The notes beneath the pieces are model-generated. The model was not told the origin of the DNA, ran no database searches, and worked only from the letters and a program-made list of their open reading frames with translations. This document shows, in pieces, positions 17,657 to 26,042 of a stretch of 38,154 nucleotides of DNA. Made by a program: the position numbers and the translations under genes. This DNA is from an uncultured Actinobacillus sp. (GTDB lineage Bacteria > Pseudomonadota > Gammaproteobacteria > Enterobacterales > Pasteurellaceae), in the NCBI RefSeq assembly GCF_945915845.1, contig NZ_CAMEFX010000019.1, positions 1 through 38,154 on the forward strand, read 5' to 3'. Each line of letters opens with the position of its first letter. The stretch's first letter is position 1.

Positions 17657-17744
17657 AATTGGGGAGAAAAAAAGTTTTTTTAAATCTTAAAGCGCGGTCT
17701 AAATTACGTTAGAATTGTATTCATTAATGATTTTATTAATGTGA

Positions 17745-18683
17745 ATGATTTTAATGAAACCGACTTTTCTTGAATTACGCCATTTACGCACTTTATTAGC
17801 ACTTAAAGCCACAGGTTCTGTATCGCAGGCGGCACAACTTGTGTATCTCACACAATCGGCACTTTCTCATCAACTTAAAGCTCTTGAAGAACAATACGGT
17901 TTGCCATTGTTTGAACGTAAGAGTTCACCGATTCGTTTTACTTCAGCGGGGGAACGTTTGATTCAACTCGCCAATGATATTTTGCCGAAAGTGATTGAAG
18001 TGGAACGAGAGTTGTCTCGTGTGCGTGATGGGGAAGCAGGGCAGTTGCGTATTGCGGTAGAATGTCATACCTGTTTTGATTGGTTAATGCCGGCGATGGA
18101 TAATTTTCGTCACCATTGGCCGTTGGTGGAATTAGATATTGTGTCAGGGTTCCATACAGACACGGTCGGCTTATTGTTGAGTGATCGTGCGGATTGGGCG
18201 ATTGTGTCAGAAGTGGAAGAAACCGAAGGGGTCATTTATAAGCCATTGTTTTCTTATGAAATGGTCGGACTATGTGCGAAGGATCACCCTTTGGCAACGA
18301 AAGAAGTTTGGGAGGCAGAAGATTTTGCTCATGAAACTTGGATAACCTATCCTGTACCTGATGATATGTTAGATCTTTTGCGTAAGGTATTAAAACCTGC
18401 CGGCATAAACCCTGCTCGCCGTACCAGTGAATTAACCATTGCGATTATTCAGCTTGTAGCCAGTAAGCGAGGTGTAGCAGCATTGCCTTATTGGGCGGTA
18501 CAACCTTATTTAGAACGAGGCTATGTGGTGGCACGTAAAATTACCTCAAAAGGTTTGCAGAGTAATTTATACTGCGCTTTTCGTGAAAATGATGTAAATC
18601 GTGCTTATATGGACGATTTTTACGAAACTGTCAAAACACAAAGTTTTTCAACGTTACCGGGTTTGTCAGTATTGGAGTTGTAA
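17745..18683 (+). CDS. metR: LysR-family methionine regulator MetR
   Basis: This cytosolic DNA-binding regulator responds to homocysteine in relatives and controls methionine biosynthesis genes. It has an N-terminal winged helix-turn-helix with SVSQAAQLVYLTQSALSHQLKALE at about 25-48, followed by LPLFERKSSPIRFT. The effector domain includes the family-typical IAVECHTCFDWLMPA and ALPYWAVQPY segments, which match MetR rather than other LysR proteins. It has 312 residues from ATG 17745. ATG 17754 is an equally possible start because neither has a clear ribosome-binding site. It is followed at 2 bases by azlC. It is divergent from afuA, so the shared 163-base region may be read both ways, but afuA control by MetR is not implied. 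Confidence 0.88.
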   Translation: MILMKPTFLELRHLRTLLALKATGSVSQAAQLVYLTQSALSHQLKALEEQYGLPLFERKSSPIRFTSAGERLIQLANDILPKVIEVERELSRVRDGEAGQLRIAVECHTCFDWLMPAMDNFRHHWPLVELDIVSGFHTDTVGLLLSDRADWAIVSEVEETEGVIYKPLFSYEMVGLCAKDHPLATKEVWEAEDFAHETWITYPVPDDMLDLLRKVLKPAGINPARRTSELTIAIIQLVASKRGVAALPYWAVQPYLERGYVVARKITSKGLQSNLYCAFRENDVNRAYMDDFYETVKTQSFSTLPGLSVLEL

Positions 18684-18685
18684 CT

Positions 18686-19444
18686 GTGGCAACAAAACAA
18701 CAAATTTGGGCAGCCGCTAAAGCTGCTTTTCCTTATTCGTCCCCCATGATCTCGGGCTTTTTATTTTTAGGCATTTCCTACGGTGTTTATATGAAAGCCT
18801 TGGGGTTTGATGTGTGGTATCCCTTTTTTGCTGCATTATTGATTTATGCCGGTTCTGTGGAATTTATTATTGCAGCGTCACTTGTCGCCCCTTTTGCACC
18901 TATTTCTACTTTGTTAGTGACGTTAATGGTGAGCGGTCGTCAAATTTTTTATGGTATATCCATGTTGGAAAAATATGGTGCACAAAATGGTAGAAAACGC
19001 TGGTATTTAATTTCTGCCTTAGTGGATGAATCTTTTTCGCTGAATTATATGGCAAAAATTCCTCCGCACTTAGATAAAGGTTGGTATTACTTTTGGGTGA
19101 CTTTATTTTTGCAGATTTATTGGGTGAGCGGTGCGGTAATTGGTAATTTATTTGGTAATATTTTGCCTTTTAGTCTTCAAGGTGTGGAATTTGCGATGAC
19201 CGCATTATTTATTGTGATTTTTGCGGAAAACTGGATGAAAGAAACCTCTCATGAAAGCTCGTTAATTGGCTTAGGGATCACATTATTTTTCTTAATCGTA
19301 ATAGGCAAAGAGAACTTTCTTATCCCAACCTTATTTGCAATTTGGGGAATTCTAACCTTACGCCGTCCGAAATTGGCTAGCAAATTAGAACGAATTGAGC
19401 AAAATGCGAAGTCTGAACAAAATGGAGTTAAAAATGACGCTTAA
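18686..19444 (+). CDS. azlC: AzlC-family branched-chain amino acid/methionine exporter, large subunit
   Basis: This is an inner-membrane protein of 252 residues with about 6-7 hydrophobic segments. It carries the AzlC/YgaZ pattern FLFLGISYGVYMKALGF at the start, AGSVEFIIAASLV, and the TDESF-like LVDESFSLNY segment. It begins with GTG two bases after the metR stop, with GGAG about ten bases upstream, and overlaps azlD by 11 bases. YgaZH of Escherichia coli exports valine and methionine. Placement directly after metR points to methionine export, giving a regulator-exporter operon. The C-terminal tail (RRPKLASKLERIEQN onwards) is charged and cytosolic. Confidence 0.88.
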   Translation: MATKQQIWAAAKAAFPYSSPMISGFLFLGISYGVYMKALGFDVWYPFFAALLIYAGSVEFIIAASLVAPFAPISTLLVTLMVSGRQIFYGISMLEKYGAQNGRKRWYLISALVDESFSLNYMAKIPPHLDKGWYYFWVTLFLQIYWVSGAVIGNLFGNILPFSLQGVEFAMTALFIVIFAENWMKETSHESSLIGLGITLFFLIVIGKENFLIPTLFAIWGILTLRRPKLASKLERIEQNAKSEQNGVKNDA

Positions 19445-19763
19445 CGAACAAATTATCACGATTGCCATGGGGGTAGTTGGCGTGCAAATTTGCCGTTTAA
19501 TTCCATTTTGGGTTTTTCCGGCAAATCGCCCCGTGCCTGAATATATTCGCTATTTAGGCAAGGTTTTACCTGCAGCCATGTTTGGCATGTTGGTGATTTA
19601 TGTGTATAAAAATGTGGATCTTTTGCAAGGGCATCATGGTTTACCTGATTTTATTGCAGGTGCAGTCACGTTAGGGTTGCATCTGTGGAAGAAAAATATG
19701 TTTTTATCCATGGCAGTGGGGACTATTCTGTATATGCTATTGGTGCAACTGGTGTTTGTGTAA
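19434..19763 (+). CDS. azlD: AzlD-family small exporter subunit
   Basis: This 109-residue inner-membrane protein has four hydrophobic segments, typical of AzlD/YgaH partners of AzlC. The conserved RYLGKVLPAAMFGMLVIYV segment is at about residues 39-57. I place the start at ATG 19434, which has GGAG nine bases upstream and overlaps the end of azlC. A longer reading from TTG 19395 would overlap azlC by 50 bases without support. It is the last gene of metR-azlC-azlD and converges on sufE with a 33-base gap containing a repeated 3' motif. Confidence 0.88.
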   Translation: MTLNEQIITIAMGVVGVQICRLIPFWVFPANRPVPEYIRYLGKVLPAAMFGMLVIYVYKNVDLLQGHHGLPDFIAGAVTLGLHLWKKNMFLSMAVGTILYMLLVQLVFV

Positions 19764-19781
19764 TTCAGCTGTTTTTGGTTA

Positions 19782-19799
19782 AAAGATAAACAGCCCCTA
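19782..19799 (-). repeat. Stop-codon-linked 3' motif, copy 2 (sufE)
   Basis: The minus-strand sufE stop TAG is followed by GGG then CTGTTTATCTTT, matching the afuC and yfcH copies. Here the AAACAG end can also pair with CTGTTT at 19769-19774. Confidence 0.6.
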
Positions 19800-20177
19800 G
19801 GCTAATGCACGTATTTTTTGCTCAATTTGCTTTAAACCATTTAGGCGGCTATCGCTCAAACGTTGCGCGATACCGAATTCATTAAATCGCGTTGTGATAT
19901 CAAAATCTACTAAAGTATCAATGGATTTGCCATTGACTTCATGGATCAAAATCGCTAATAACCCATTCATAATGCGCGCTTCGCTGTAGGCGTTTAATTG
20001 TAAAGTGCGGTCGGGATTTAAGCTGATTTTTGCCCATAAGTTCACTTCACAACCTGAAATCGATTGCCATTGTGCTAATTCGCTTTCCGTAGGTTTTGTG
20101 AGGTTTTTCCCTAACTGAATGAGTTGACGATATTTTTCTTCCCAAGTTGGGGCATTTTTAATGGCTTCAATGTTCAT
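19797..20177 (-). CDS. sufE: SufE/CsdE-family sulfur acceptor protein
   Basis: This 126-residue cytosolic protein accepts persulfide sulfur from a cysteine desulfurase and passes it on for Fe-S or other sulfur-containing products. The acceptor Cys is Cys43 in ISGCEVNLW, aligned with the VxGC motif of SufE. The ATG follows the TAA of the desulfurase gene by one base (TAAAATG), so the pair is translationally coupled. No sufBCD genes are nearby, which makes a CsdA-CsdE-like pair more likely than a full SUF system. It corresponds in neighbourhood to the sufE-like gene next to the csd-like gene in Haemophilus influenzae. Confidence 0.9.
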   Translation of the reverse strand: MNIEAIKNAPTWEEKYRQLIQLGKNLTKPTESELAQWQSISGCEVNLWAKISLNPDRTLQLNAYSEARIMNGLLAILIHEVNGKSIDTLVDFDITTRFNEFGIAQRLSDSRLNGLKQIEQKIRALA

Positions 20178-20178
20178 T

Positions 20179-21375
20179 TTATTGTAATAAATCCAAGGTG
20201 TTGTCGAGTGCTGTAAAAAATCTTTCTAATTCTGCTTGCGTGTTATAAGGGGCGAAACTTAACCGCAATGTGCTAGCCACGCCTAAACGAGCTAAATAGG
20301 GCATGGCACAATGTACGCCGGTTCGTAAGGCAATCTGTTGTTCAGCTAGTAATGTGGCGATATCGGATGTAGCAATTTTCTCAAACACAAAACTTACCAC
20401 GGAACTTGGCTGTGGGCTTTCAAACAAGCGGCAATTTGGATAATTTTTTAACCGCACTTTGGCGTGCTCTGCCAATTGAACCGCATGTTGTTCCCCTTGC
20501 TCAATATCCCATTTTTCCAACCATTCTAGCACAGCATTAAATCCGATAACCCCGGCAATATTGGGGGTACCTGCTTCTAGGCGGTAAGGTAAGTCGGCAA
20601 AATGAATACGCTCTTTTGAGACAAAATTCACCATTTTTCCACCGTAATTGAGCGGTTGTAATTGCTCAAGTGCGGTTAATTTTCCACTTAAAATACCAAT
20701 GCCATTGGGCCCATAGATTTTATGGGCGGAAAAGGTGATAAAATCGGCATCCAGTTTTTGTAGGTCAATTTTAGTATGGCTAATGGCTTGTGCCGCATCC
20801 ACTAAAACGAGTGCTGAGCTGTGTTGGCGAATAAGACGAATAAAATGGGCAATGGGTTGTTCTGCTCCTGTGACATTGGAAATAAAATTGAGTGCCACTA
20901 CTTTTGTGCGAGCATTCAACGTGGATAGTAAGGCTTTTTCATCAATTAACCAATTATCTAATAAGGGTAAAACATGAATTTTTGTACCGCACTTTTTGGC
21001 GATTTCATGCCATGTGACAAAATTGGCATGATGATCGGCTTCGCTGATAATAATTTCATCATTCGCTTGAATAGACGGAATTAAGCCATGAGCCACGGTA
21101 TTGATCCCTTGAGTGGTACCGCTTGTCCAGATGATTGTGTTGTCACTTTCTGCGTTAATAAGTTGACGTACTCTGGAACGCGCTTGTTCGTAAAGTGCGG
21201 TCTGTTTGGCATCATATTGACTACGATGCACTGAGCCTGCGGAGCAATAAAATTCCGTGGTAGCATCTATGAGTGCTTGCGGTTTTAGGGTTGTCGCCGC
21301 ATTGTCTAAATACACCACCGCATCCGATTGCGTGAAATAAGGAAAGGCTAAGCGAAATTGTTCGTGATTAAACAT
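20179..21375 (-). CDS. csd: Cysteine desulfurase (CsdA/SufS type)
   Basis: This is a PLP-dependent cytosolic enzyme of 398 residues that removes sulfur from cysteine as an enzyme-bound persulfide. The PLP Lys is Lys219 in FSAHKIYGPNGIG, the PLP-Asp is in LVDAAQ (about 192-196), and the active-site Cys is Cys356 in RTGVHCAMPY. This is the group II (SufS/CsdA) arrangement. It starts 5 bases after nuc and leads directly into sufE, giving a nuc-csd-sufE operon. Group II enzymes need a SufE-type partner, which is supplied by the next gene. Whether it is SufS or CsdA in function cannot be decided from sequence. Confidence 0.92.
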   Translation of the reverse strand: MFNHEQFRLAFPYFTQSDAVVYLDNAATTLKPQALIDATTEFYCSAGSVHRSQYDAKQTALYEQARSRVRQLINAESDNTIIWTSGTTQGINTVAHGLIPSIQANDEIIISEADHHANFVTWHEIAKKCGTKIHVLPLLDNWLIDEKALLSTLNARTKVVALNFISNVTGAEQPIAHFIRLIRQHSSALVLVDAAQAISHTKIDLQKLDADFITFSAHKIYGPNGIGILSGKLTALEQLQPLNYGGKMVNFVSKERIHFADLPYRLEAGTPNIAGVIGFNAVLEWLEKWDIEQGEQHAVQLAEHAKVRLKNYPNCRLFESPQPSSVVSFVFEKIATSDIATLLAEQQIALRTGVHCAMPYLARLGVASTLRLSFAPYNTQAELERFFTALDNTLDLLQ

Positions 21376-21380
21376 GGTGA

Positions 21381-21872
21381 CTATTCCTGAGTTTTACGTT
21401 TGTGGTGACGAAAATCGCTAGGATAAATAGGATTGGGATCTTGCCATAATCCTATTCTTTGCTGTTTCGCTTGATGTTGGGCGACTAAATATTCTTCGTG
21501 CTTCATATATTGGGTATAAGCCCAAGCCATGCCCAGTTTGACCATTTTTAAATTGATATTTTCCCCTTGCCGGTTATATACCGTTGCAATGATACGATGA
21601 TAGCGATCATAGCCGGCAATGACTAAATGAACAGGGCGTTTGTGAATGAGTTGGGCAAGCGTTTGGCGTGATTTATTGCCAAATGCTTGAGATTTTTCAG
21701 GGGCATCGATTTCATTTAAGCGAACTTTAAGTTGTTTATGCTCTGTGGTTAAACAGGTAAAGGTATCGCCATCAGAAATTCCAACAACCAAACAATCTAA
21801 AGTACGTTGTGGCTGCGCATGGCAGGCAAAGGTGAAGAATACAAGTGAATAAAAAAGGAATTTTTTCAACAT
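21381..21872 (-). CDS. Secreted/periplasmic thermonuclease-family endonuclease
   Basis: This 163-residue protein has an N-terminal signal sequence ([19 protein letters not shown]), with cleavage likely at or near Ala20. The Cys at 17 is not in a good lipobox. The staphylococcal-nuclease fold is shown by ISDGDTFTC (active-site Asp), [11 protein letters not shown] (Arg and Glu positions) and [11 protein letters not shown], which leads to the second Arg region. It should cleave DNA or RNA outside the cytoplasm. It heads the nuc-csd-sufE cluster with only 5 bases to csd. A relative occupies the same place in Haemophilus influenzae. No good ribosome-binding site precedes the ATG. Confidence 0.88.
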   Translation of the reverse strand: MLKKFLFYSLVFFTFACHAQPQRTLDCLVVGISDGDTFTCLTTEHKQLKVRLNEIDAPEKSQAFGNKSRQTLAQLIHKRPVHLVIAGYDRYHRIIATVYNRQGENINLKMVKLGMAWAYTQYMKHEEYLVAQHQAKQQRIGLWQDPNPIYPSDFRHHKRKTQE

Positions 21873-21971
21873 AATTTTGGTTTATATCAAATTTTTCTAT
21901 TAAATTAGAGTAACAATTTTGGTATTTTTGGCGTAAAATATTTGTACAAAAATTCAAAAAAAGTTGAATCT

Positions 21972-22403
21972 ATGAAGCTATCTAAATTATTCCAGAATAC
22001 CTTCGAGTTAATCCGTTCCATTGCCATTTTATACTTAATGTTGTTTCTTGGCGAGTGGTTGACGAATTTAGTTCCTCTTGGTATCCCTGCCAGCATTGTT
22101 GGTTTGCTGATTTTATTCCTTTGTTTAACCACTCAAATTATTCGTGTGCATTGGATTTTTTTCGGGGCGAATTTGATTATTCGGTACATGGCAATTTTGT
22201 TTGTACCTGTGAGTGTCGGAATTATGAAATATTCTGACTTGTTGTTATCTCAAGCCAAGGCCTTACTCATTCCAAATTTTATTAGTTCGATGGTGACCTT
22301 AATTGTTGTCGGATTGTTAGGCGATTATCTCTTTTCTTTAAATTCATTTAAACATTTACGTAAGAAAGTGATTAAACGCCGGATTAAGGAGCAGAACGCA
22401 TGA
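21972..22403 (+). CDS. lrgA: CidA/LrgA-family holin-like membrane protein
   Basis: This 143-residue inner-membrane protein has four hydrophobic segments, starting at FELIRSIAILYLMLFLGEWLTNLV and including GIPASIVGLLILFLCL, the CidA/LrgA signature. I choose ATG 21972. An upstream TTG at 21942 gives only a polar extension without a ribosome-binding site. It overlaps lrgB by four bases (ATGA). In other bacteria this family modulates murein hydrolase activity, lysis or metabolite transport, and the exact role is unsettled. It is divergent from the nuclease gene and leads the lrgA-lrgB-dgt unit. Confidence 0.88.
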   Translation: MKLSKLFQNTFELIRSIAILYLMLFLGEWLTNLVPLGIPASIVGLLILFLCLTTQIIRVHWIFFGANLIIRYMAILFVPVSVGIMKYSDLLLSQAKALLIPNFISSMVTLIVVGLLGDYLFSLNSFKHLRKKVIKRRIKEQNA

Positions 22404-23083
22404 TTTATCTTTTTTCGCTATTAACCATTGCCGCCTTTTTTATTGCCATACAAATTAATAAACGTTTACGTTCTATGTTATTGAATACCTTTGTTTTAAC
22501 GGTGCTCATTTTGGTGGTATTACTGGTTGTGACAGATATTCCTTATGATACTTATATGCAAGGAAATGCGCCGTTAAATAATTTATTAGGCGTGAGTGTG
22601 GTGGCGTTGGCATTGCCGTTGTATGAACAATTGCGCCAAATTGCCGCACGCTGGCAAGCCATCTTAATGACGACAACCGTGGCTTCATTATTGGCAATGG
22701 CTTCAGGGGCGTTAATGGCAATTTTGCTCGGAGCCAATCCTGAAATTGTGGCAACGGTGATTTCTAAATCTGTGACGACACCGATTGCGATGGAAATTTC
22801 TCGTCATTTAGGTGGTGTACCGGCTGTTGCTGCAGTCGGTGTCGTCTTAGCCGGTTTACAAGGTTCCATGTTTGGCTATTTGATTTTGAAAAAATTACGG
22901 GTTAAAAATGCGGAAGCAACAGGGTTAGCCATTGGTTCAATGTCGCACGCTTTGGGCACGGTAACGGTGATGGAAGTGGATCAAAAAGCGGGGAGTTATA
23001 GTTCAATTTCTTTAGTGCTTTGTGGTATTATCAGCTCAATTCTTGCTCCATTTGTCTTTAAATTAATCTATTTTGCCTTATGA
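22400..23083 (+). CDS. lrgB: CidB/LrgB-family membrane protein
   Basis: This 227-residue protein has about seven hydrophobic segments. The conserved LrgB core is present: [19 protein letters not shown] (about 122-140), [13 protein letters not shown] and [20 protein letters not shown]. It partners with LrgA in the inner membrane. Its start overlaps the lrgA stop (ATGA) and its stop overlaps the dgt start (ATGA), so all three proteins are likely produced in fixed proportion. Confidence 0.92.
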   Translation: MIYLFSLLTIAAFFIAIQINKRLRSMLLNTFVLTVLILVVLLVVTDIPYDTYMQGNAPLNNLLGVSVVALALPLYEQLRQIAARWQAILMTTTVASLLAMASGALMAILLGANPEIVATVISKSVTTPIAMEISRHLGGVPAVAAVGVVLAGLQGSMFGYLILKKLRVKNAEATGLAIGSMSHALGTVTVMEVDQKAGSYSSISLVLCGIISSILAPFVFKLIYFAL

Positions 23084-24450
23084 CATTGTTAACGAATACA
23101 CTTTTGATTAATAGCCGTTGGCTTGAGCGTTTTTTACCTGACCCCGCTCGTGAAAAAGATTTTCGTCCACCATTTCGCCGTGATCGCGCCAGAATTCTAC
23201 ATAGTGCGGCATTCCGTTGTTTACAAGCGAAAACTCAAATTCATGCTGTCGGTGAGAATGATTTTTTCCGCACACGCTTAACCCATTCTTTAGAAGTAGC
23301 TCAAATTGGTAGCAGTTTAACATCACAACTCAAATTTGCCGAAAGTTTCACCGCACTTTCAACTCAATTAAAACAAGATAAACAAGAATTACAACGTCAA
23401 TTAAAACCCTTATTACCTAGCCCTGATTTAATTGAGGCCTTGTGTTTTGCTCATGATATTGGGCATCCGCCTTTTGGGCATGGTGGTGAAACGGCACTAA
23501 ATGGAATGATGTGCAATCACGGTGGATTTGAAGGGAATGCACAAACTTTTCGAATTATCACCAAACTTGAGCCTTATACGCCTAATGCCGGTATGAATTT
23601 AACTCGCCGTACTATGTTAGGATTGGTTAAATATCCGGCTATTTTAGATGAAGCATCGCCACAATATTCCGCGTTATCCTTACCGGTGCATACGGATTCC
23701 CACAACTTACGTAGCATAGATTGGCGACCAAGCAAAGGATTATATCGAGATGATTTGGCGATGATGAATTGGTTGCTTGAGCCGTTGAATGAGACGGATC
23801 GTTGCCTTTTCACTTCTTTTGCCAAAGCGCGGTCAAAACCTGATGAGTTTTTGAAAACCAGATTTAAATCCTTGGATTGCAGTATTATGGAATTAGCGGA
23901 TGATATTGCTTATGGTGTGCATGATTTAGAAGATGCTATTGTAGTGGGTATGATTACGCCAAGTTTGTGGCAAGTAGCCTATGATGAATTAAAACAATGT
24001 TCATCAGATTGGATGCGTGAACAGGTGGATCAACTGACGCAAAAATTATTTTCTGATTACCATTACGAACGTAAAAATGCCATTGGTGCCTTGGTGAATT
24101 ATTTTATTACCCATGTTCGTTGGAAATTGAGCGCGGATTTTGCAGATCCTTTATTGCGTTATAACGCAGAGTTACCAGAGGATGTGATTTGCGTGTTAAA
24201 TATTTTAAAGGCTTTTGTGTTCAAATATGTCATTCGAGATGTGGAAACTCAACGTATTGAATATAAAGGGCAGCGTATTTTAACGGAAATGTTCCAAATT
24301 TTTGATAGCGATCCAACACGCTTATTACCTCGAAATACCGTGAATCGTTGGTTGAATGCGACAGAACAAGGTAAAAAACGCGTGATTTGCGATTATATGG
24401 CAGGAATGTCCGATGCTTATGCCTTGAAAGTTTACAAGCAACTTTCTTAG
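23080..24450 (+). CDS. dgt: dGTPase-like HD-domain dNTP triphosphohydrolase
   Basis: This cytosolic metal enzyme hydrolyses dNTPs to deoxynucleosides and triphosphate. The HD-domain ligands are visible as His69 ([10 protein letters not shown]), His125-Asp126 ([16 protein letters not shown]) and Asp274 or Asp275 in [17 protein letters not shown]. The 456-residue length fits the Dgt-like type rather than the ~505-residue Escherichia coli Dgt. It is translationally coupled to lrgB by ATGA, an unusual partnership for a nucleotide enzyme. It converges on yfcH with a 27-base gap. Related dGTPases act in dNTP pool control and, in some strains, phage defence; which applies here is unknown. Confidence 0.9.
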   Translation: MTLLTNTLLINSRWLERFLPDPAREKDFRPPFRRDRARILHSAAFRCLQAKTQIHAVGENDFFRTRLTHSLEVAQIGSSLTSQLKFAESFTALSTQLKQDKQELQRQLKPLLPSPDLIEALCFAHDIGHPPFGHGGETALNGMMCNHGGFEGNAQTFRIITKLEPYTPNAGMNLTRRTMLGLVKYPAILDEASPQYSALSLPVHTDSHNLRSIDWRPSKGLYRDDLAMMNWLLEPLNETDRCLFTSFAKARSKPDEFLKTRFKSLDCSIMELADDIAYGVHDLEDAIVVGMITPSLWQVAYDELKQCSSDWMREQVDQLTQKLFSDYHYERKNAIGALVNYFITHVRWKLSADFADPLLRYNAELPEDVICVLNILKAFVFKYVIRDVETQRIEYKGQRILTEMFQIFDSDPTRLLPRNTVNRWLNATEQGKKRVICDYMAGMSDAYALKVYKQLS

Positions 24451-24462
24451 TGGCGGCTAGTG

Positions 24463-24480
24463 AAAGATAAACAGATCCTA
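24463..24480 (-). repeat. Stop-codon-linked 3' motif, copy 3 (yfcH)
   Basis: The minus-strand yfcH stop TAG is followed by GAT then CTGTTTATCTTT, the third copy of the motif seen after afuC and sufE. Confidence 0.6.
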
Positions 24481-25365
24481 ATTTATATTCGCACGAAGCC
24501 AGTCTTCAAAATGTTCAAACTCGAATTGAAACCCCATTTCTTGTAATTTTTGCGGCTTGGCGTTTTGGCTGTCTAACACCAAGCAGGCACGTTCACCGAG
24601 CAGTAAATTTAGTATAAAGGCAGGAATAGCCATAAAGTGCGGTCGGTTTAGATGTAATCCTAAATGTCGATTGAATTCCGTATTACGAATAGGATTAGGT
24701 GCGCAAAGATTAAATGCGCCCTGACATTTTTCATGCCTGACTAGAAAATCAATCGCGTTGATCATATCTGATAAGGCAATCCAAGGCATAAATTGCTGTC
24801 CATCACCTAATTTCCCACCTAAACCCCAACGATAAAATGGGTAAATTTTTGCTAGCGCGCCACCTGATAAATCCAACGGCATTCCTGTGCGCAATAAACA
24901 CACGCGTGTATTGGCTTGTAATGCACTTTGTTCCCATTGAGCGCAAATCCGGCCTGTAAAACTTGTGCTATTGTGGGATATTTCTGTTAATTTTTGTTCG
25001 CCACCATGACCATAAAAACCAGTGGCAGATGCGGAAATAAATACCTTTGGCGGTCGAGCGCTTTGGTTAATAAGTGTGGTCAATTTTTGGGTTAAATGGA
25101 GACGACTTTGCCAAAGAGTGGATTTTCTTTTGGCTGTCCAAGGTTGATCAAAAATTGGTTCACCTGCCAAATTAACCACCGCATCAAATTCATTCAGGTT
25201 AGAAAAAACATCCAGATTTTCTACCGCACTTATCGCATGTTGGAAAAGCTTTTCTGCCTTTTTGGGGTTGCGTGAAAGGACGGTAATTTGATGATTATCG
25301 GCAAGCCACTTTTGAGTTAATGCTTTGCCGATAAACCCTGTTGCACCTGTGATGAGAATGTTCAT
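24478..25365 (-). CDS. yfcH: YfcH-type NAD-dependent epimerase/dehydratase family protein
   Basis: This 295-residue protein is an atypical short-chain dehydrogenase/epimerase of the SulA/YfcH (TIGR01777-like) family. The N-terminal nucleotide-binding motif GATGFIG is at residues 7-13, VVNLAGEPI is in the middle and SASATGFYG contains the catalytic Tyr region. No substrate is known for the family. The ATG directly abuts the argR stop codon (TAAATG), so it is translationally coupled to argR. The same argR-yfcH order occurs in Haemophilus influenzae. It ends in TAG within the repeated 3' motif. Confidence 0.88.
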   Translation of the reverse strand: MNILITGATGFIGKALTQKWLADNHQITVLSRNPKKAEKLFQHAISAVENLDVFSNLNEFDAVVNLAGEPIFDQPWTAKRKSTLWQSRLHLTQKLTTLINQSARPPKVFISASATGFYGHGGEQKLTEISHNSTSFTGRICAQWEQSALQANTRVCLLRTGMPLDLSGGALAKIYPFYRWGLGGKLGDGQQFMPWIALSDMINAIDFLVRHEKCQGAFNLCAPNPIRNTEFNRHLGLHLNRPHFMAIPAFILNLLLGERACLVLDSQNAKPQKLQEMGFQFEFEHFEDWLRANIN

Positions 25366-25830
25366 TTAAAGGGAGCTTTCAAAAAGTTGTTGTACATTGA
25401 TCATTAATTGCTCGATAGAGGTTCCCTTGGTTGGGGTGATAAAAATGGTATCATCGCCTGCAATGGTTCCTAAAATACCATCCGCTTTTCCAACTGAGTC
25501 AAGCAAGCGAGCAATAAGTTGTGCCGCACCCGGGCTGGTTTTAACCACAATAAGCAAATCATTATAGTCAATATCTAATACGAGATTTTTTAGTGGACTA
25601 CTGGTATTCGGTACGCTTAATTCATTGGGTAAGCAATAGACCATTTCCATTCGTGTGTTTCTGGTACGAATAGCACCAAATTTGGTCAACATTCGTGATA
25701 CTTTGGATTGGTTGATATTACTAAAACCTAAATCCTGTAAAGCTGCAACGATTTCGCTTTGAGAGCCAAAACGTTCTTGAGCTAATAATTCTTTGAAAGC
25801 ATTTAATAAGCTATCGGTTTTCTCTGTCAT
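25366..25830 (-). CDS. argR: Arginine repressor
   Basis: This 154-residue transcription factor, hexameric in the family, represses arginine biosynthesis genes when arginine is bound. The N-terminal winged helix has [20 protein letters not shown] and [15 protein letters not shown] (about 23-58). The C-terminal oligomerisation and arginine-binding domain has [13 protein letters not shown] with the two conserved Asp. AAGGAA precedes the ATG. It is divergent from mdh as in Escherichia coli, and the shared region carries phased repeats that could be its own operator. Confidence 0.95.
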   Translation of the reverse strand: MTEKTDSLLNAFKELLAQERFGSQSEIVAALQDLGFSNINQSKVSRMLTKFGAIRTRNTRMEMVYCLPNELSVPNTSSPLKNLVLDIDYNDLLIVVKTSPGAAQLIARLLDSVGKADGILGTIAGDDTIFITPTKGTSIEQLMINVQQLFESSL

Positions 25831-25849
25831 AAAAATTCCTTATACAAAG

Positions 25850-25895
25850 TGCATAAACTTTGCATAAAGTTTGCATAAAAATGCAGAAATATGCA
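25850..25895. promoter_or_regulatory. Phased TGCA half-sites, probable ArgR operator
   Basis: TGCA occurs at 25850, 25861, 25872, 25882 and 25892, the first three within TGCATAAA. The spacings of 11, 11, 10 and 10 place one copy per helical turn. ArgR boxes are built from half-sites about 10.5 bases apart, so this array just upstream of argR fits autoregulation, though the half-site differs from the Escherichia coli TGAAT consensus. Confidence 0.5.
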
Positions 25896-26042
25896 ATGGA
25901 ATTTTGATTTTGTTTTGACATGGTAAATAAAAAATTTGACCTAGATCGCAAAATTCATATTTCCTATTTGAAATTAGGTGAAATCATCCGTAAACTTATA
26001 ACCCATTCAAGTTATTTAGATTTATGTAGCAAGGAGAGTCCT

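Noticed and set aside
25920-26042. 41-codon N-terminal extension of mdh
   Set aside because: Mdh normally starts at [11 protein letters not shown]. The AAGGAG at 26031-26036 fits ATG 26043, and the extension has no family similarity that I can recognise.
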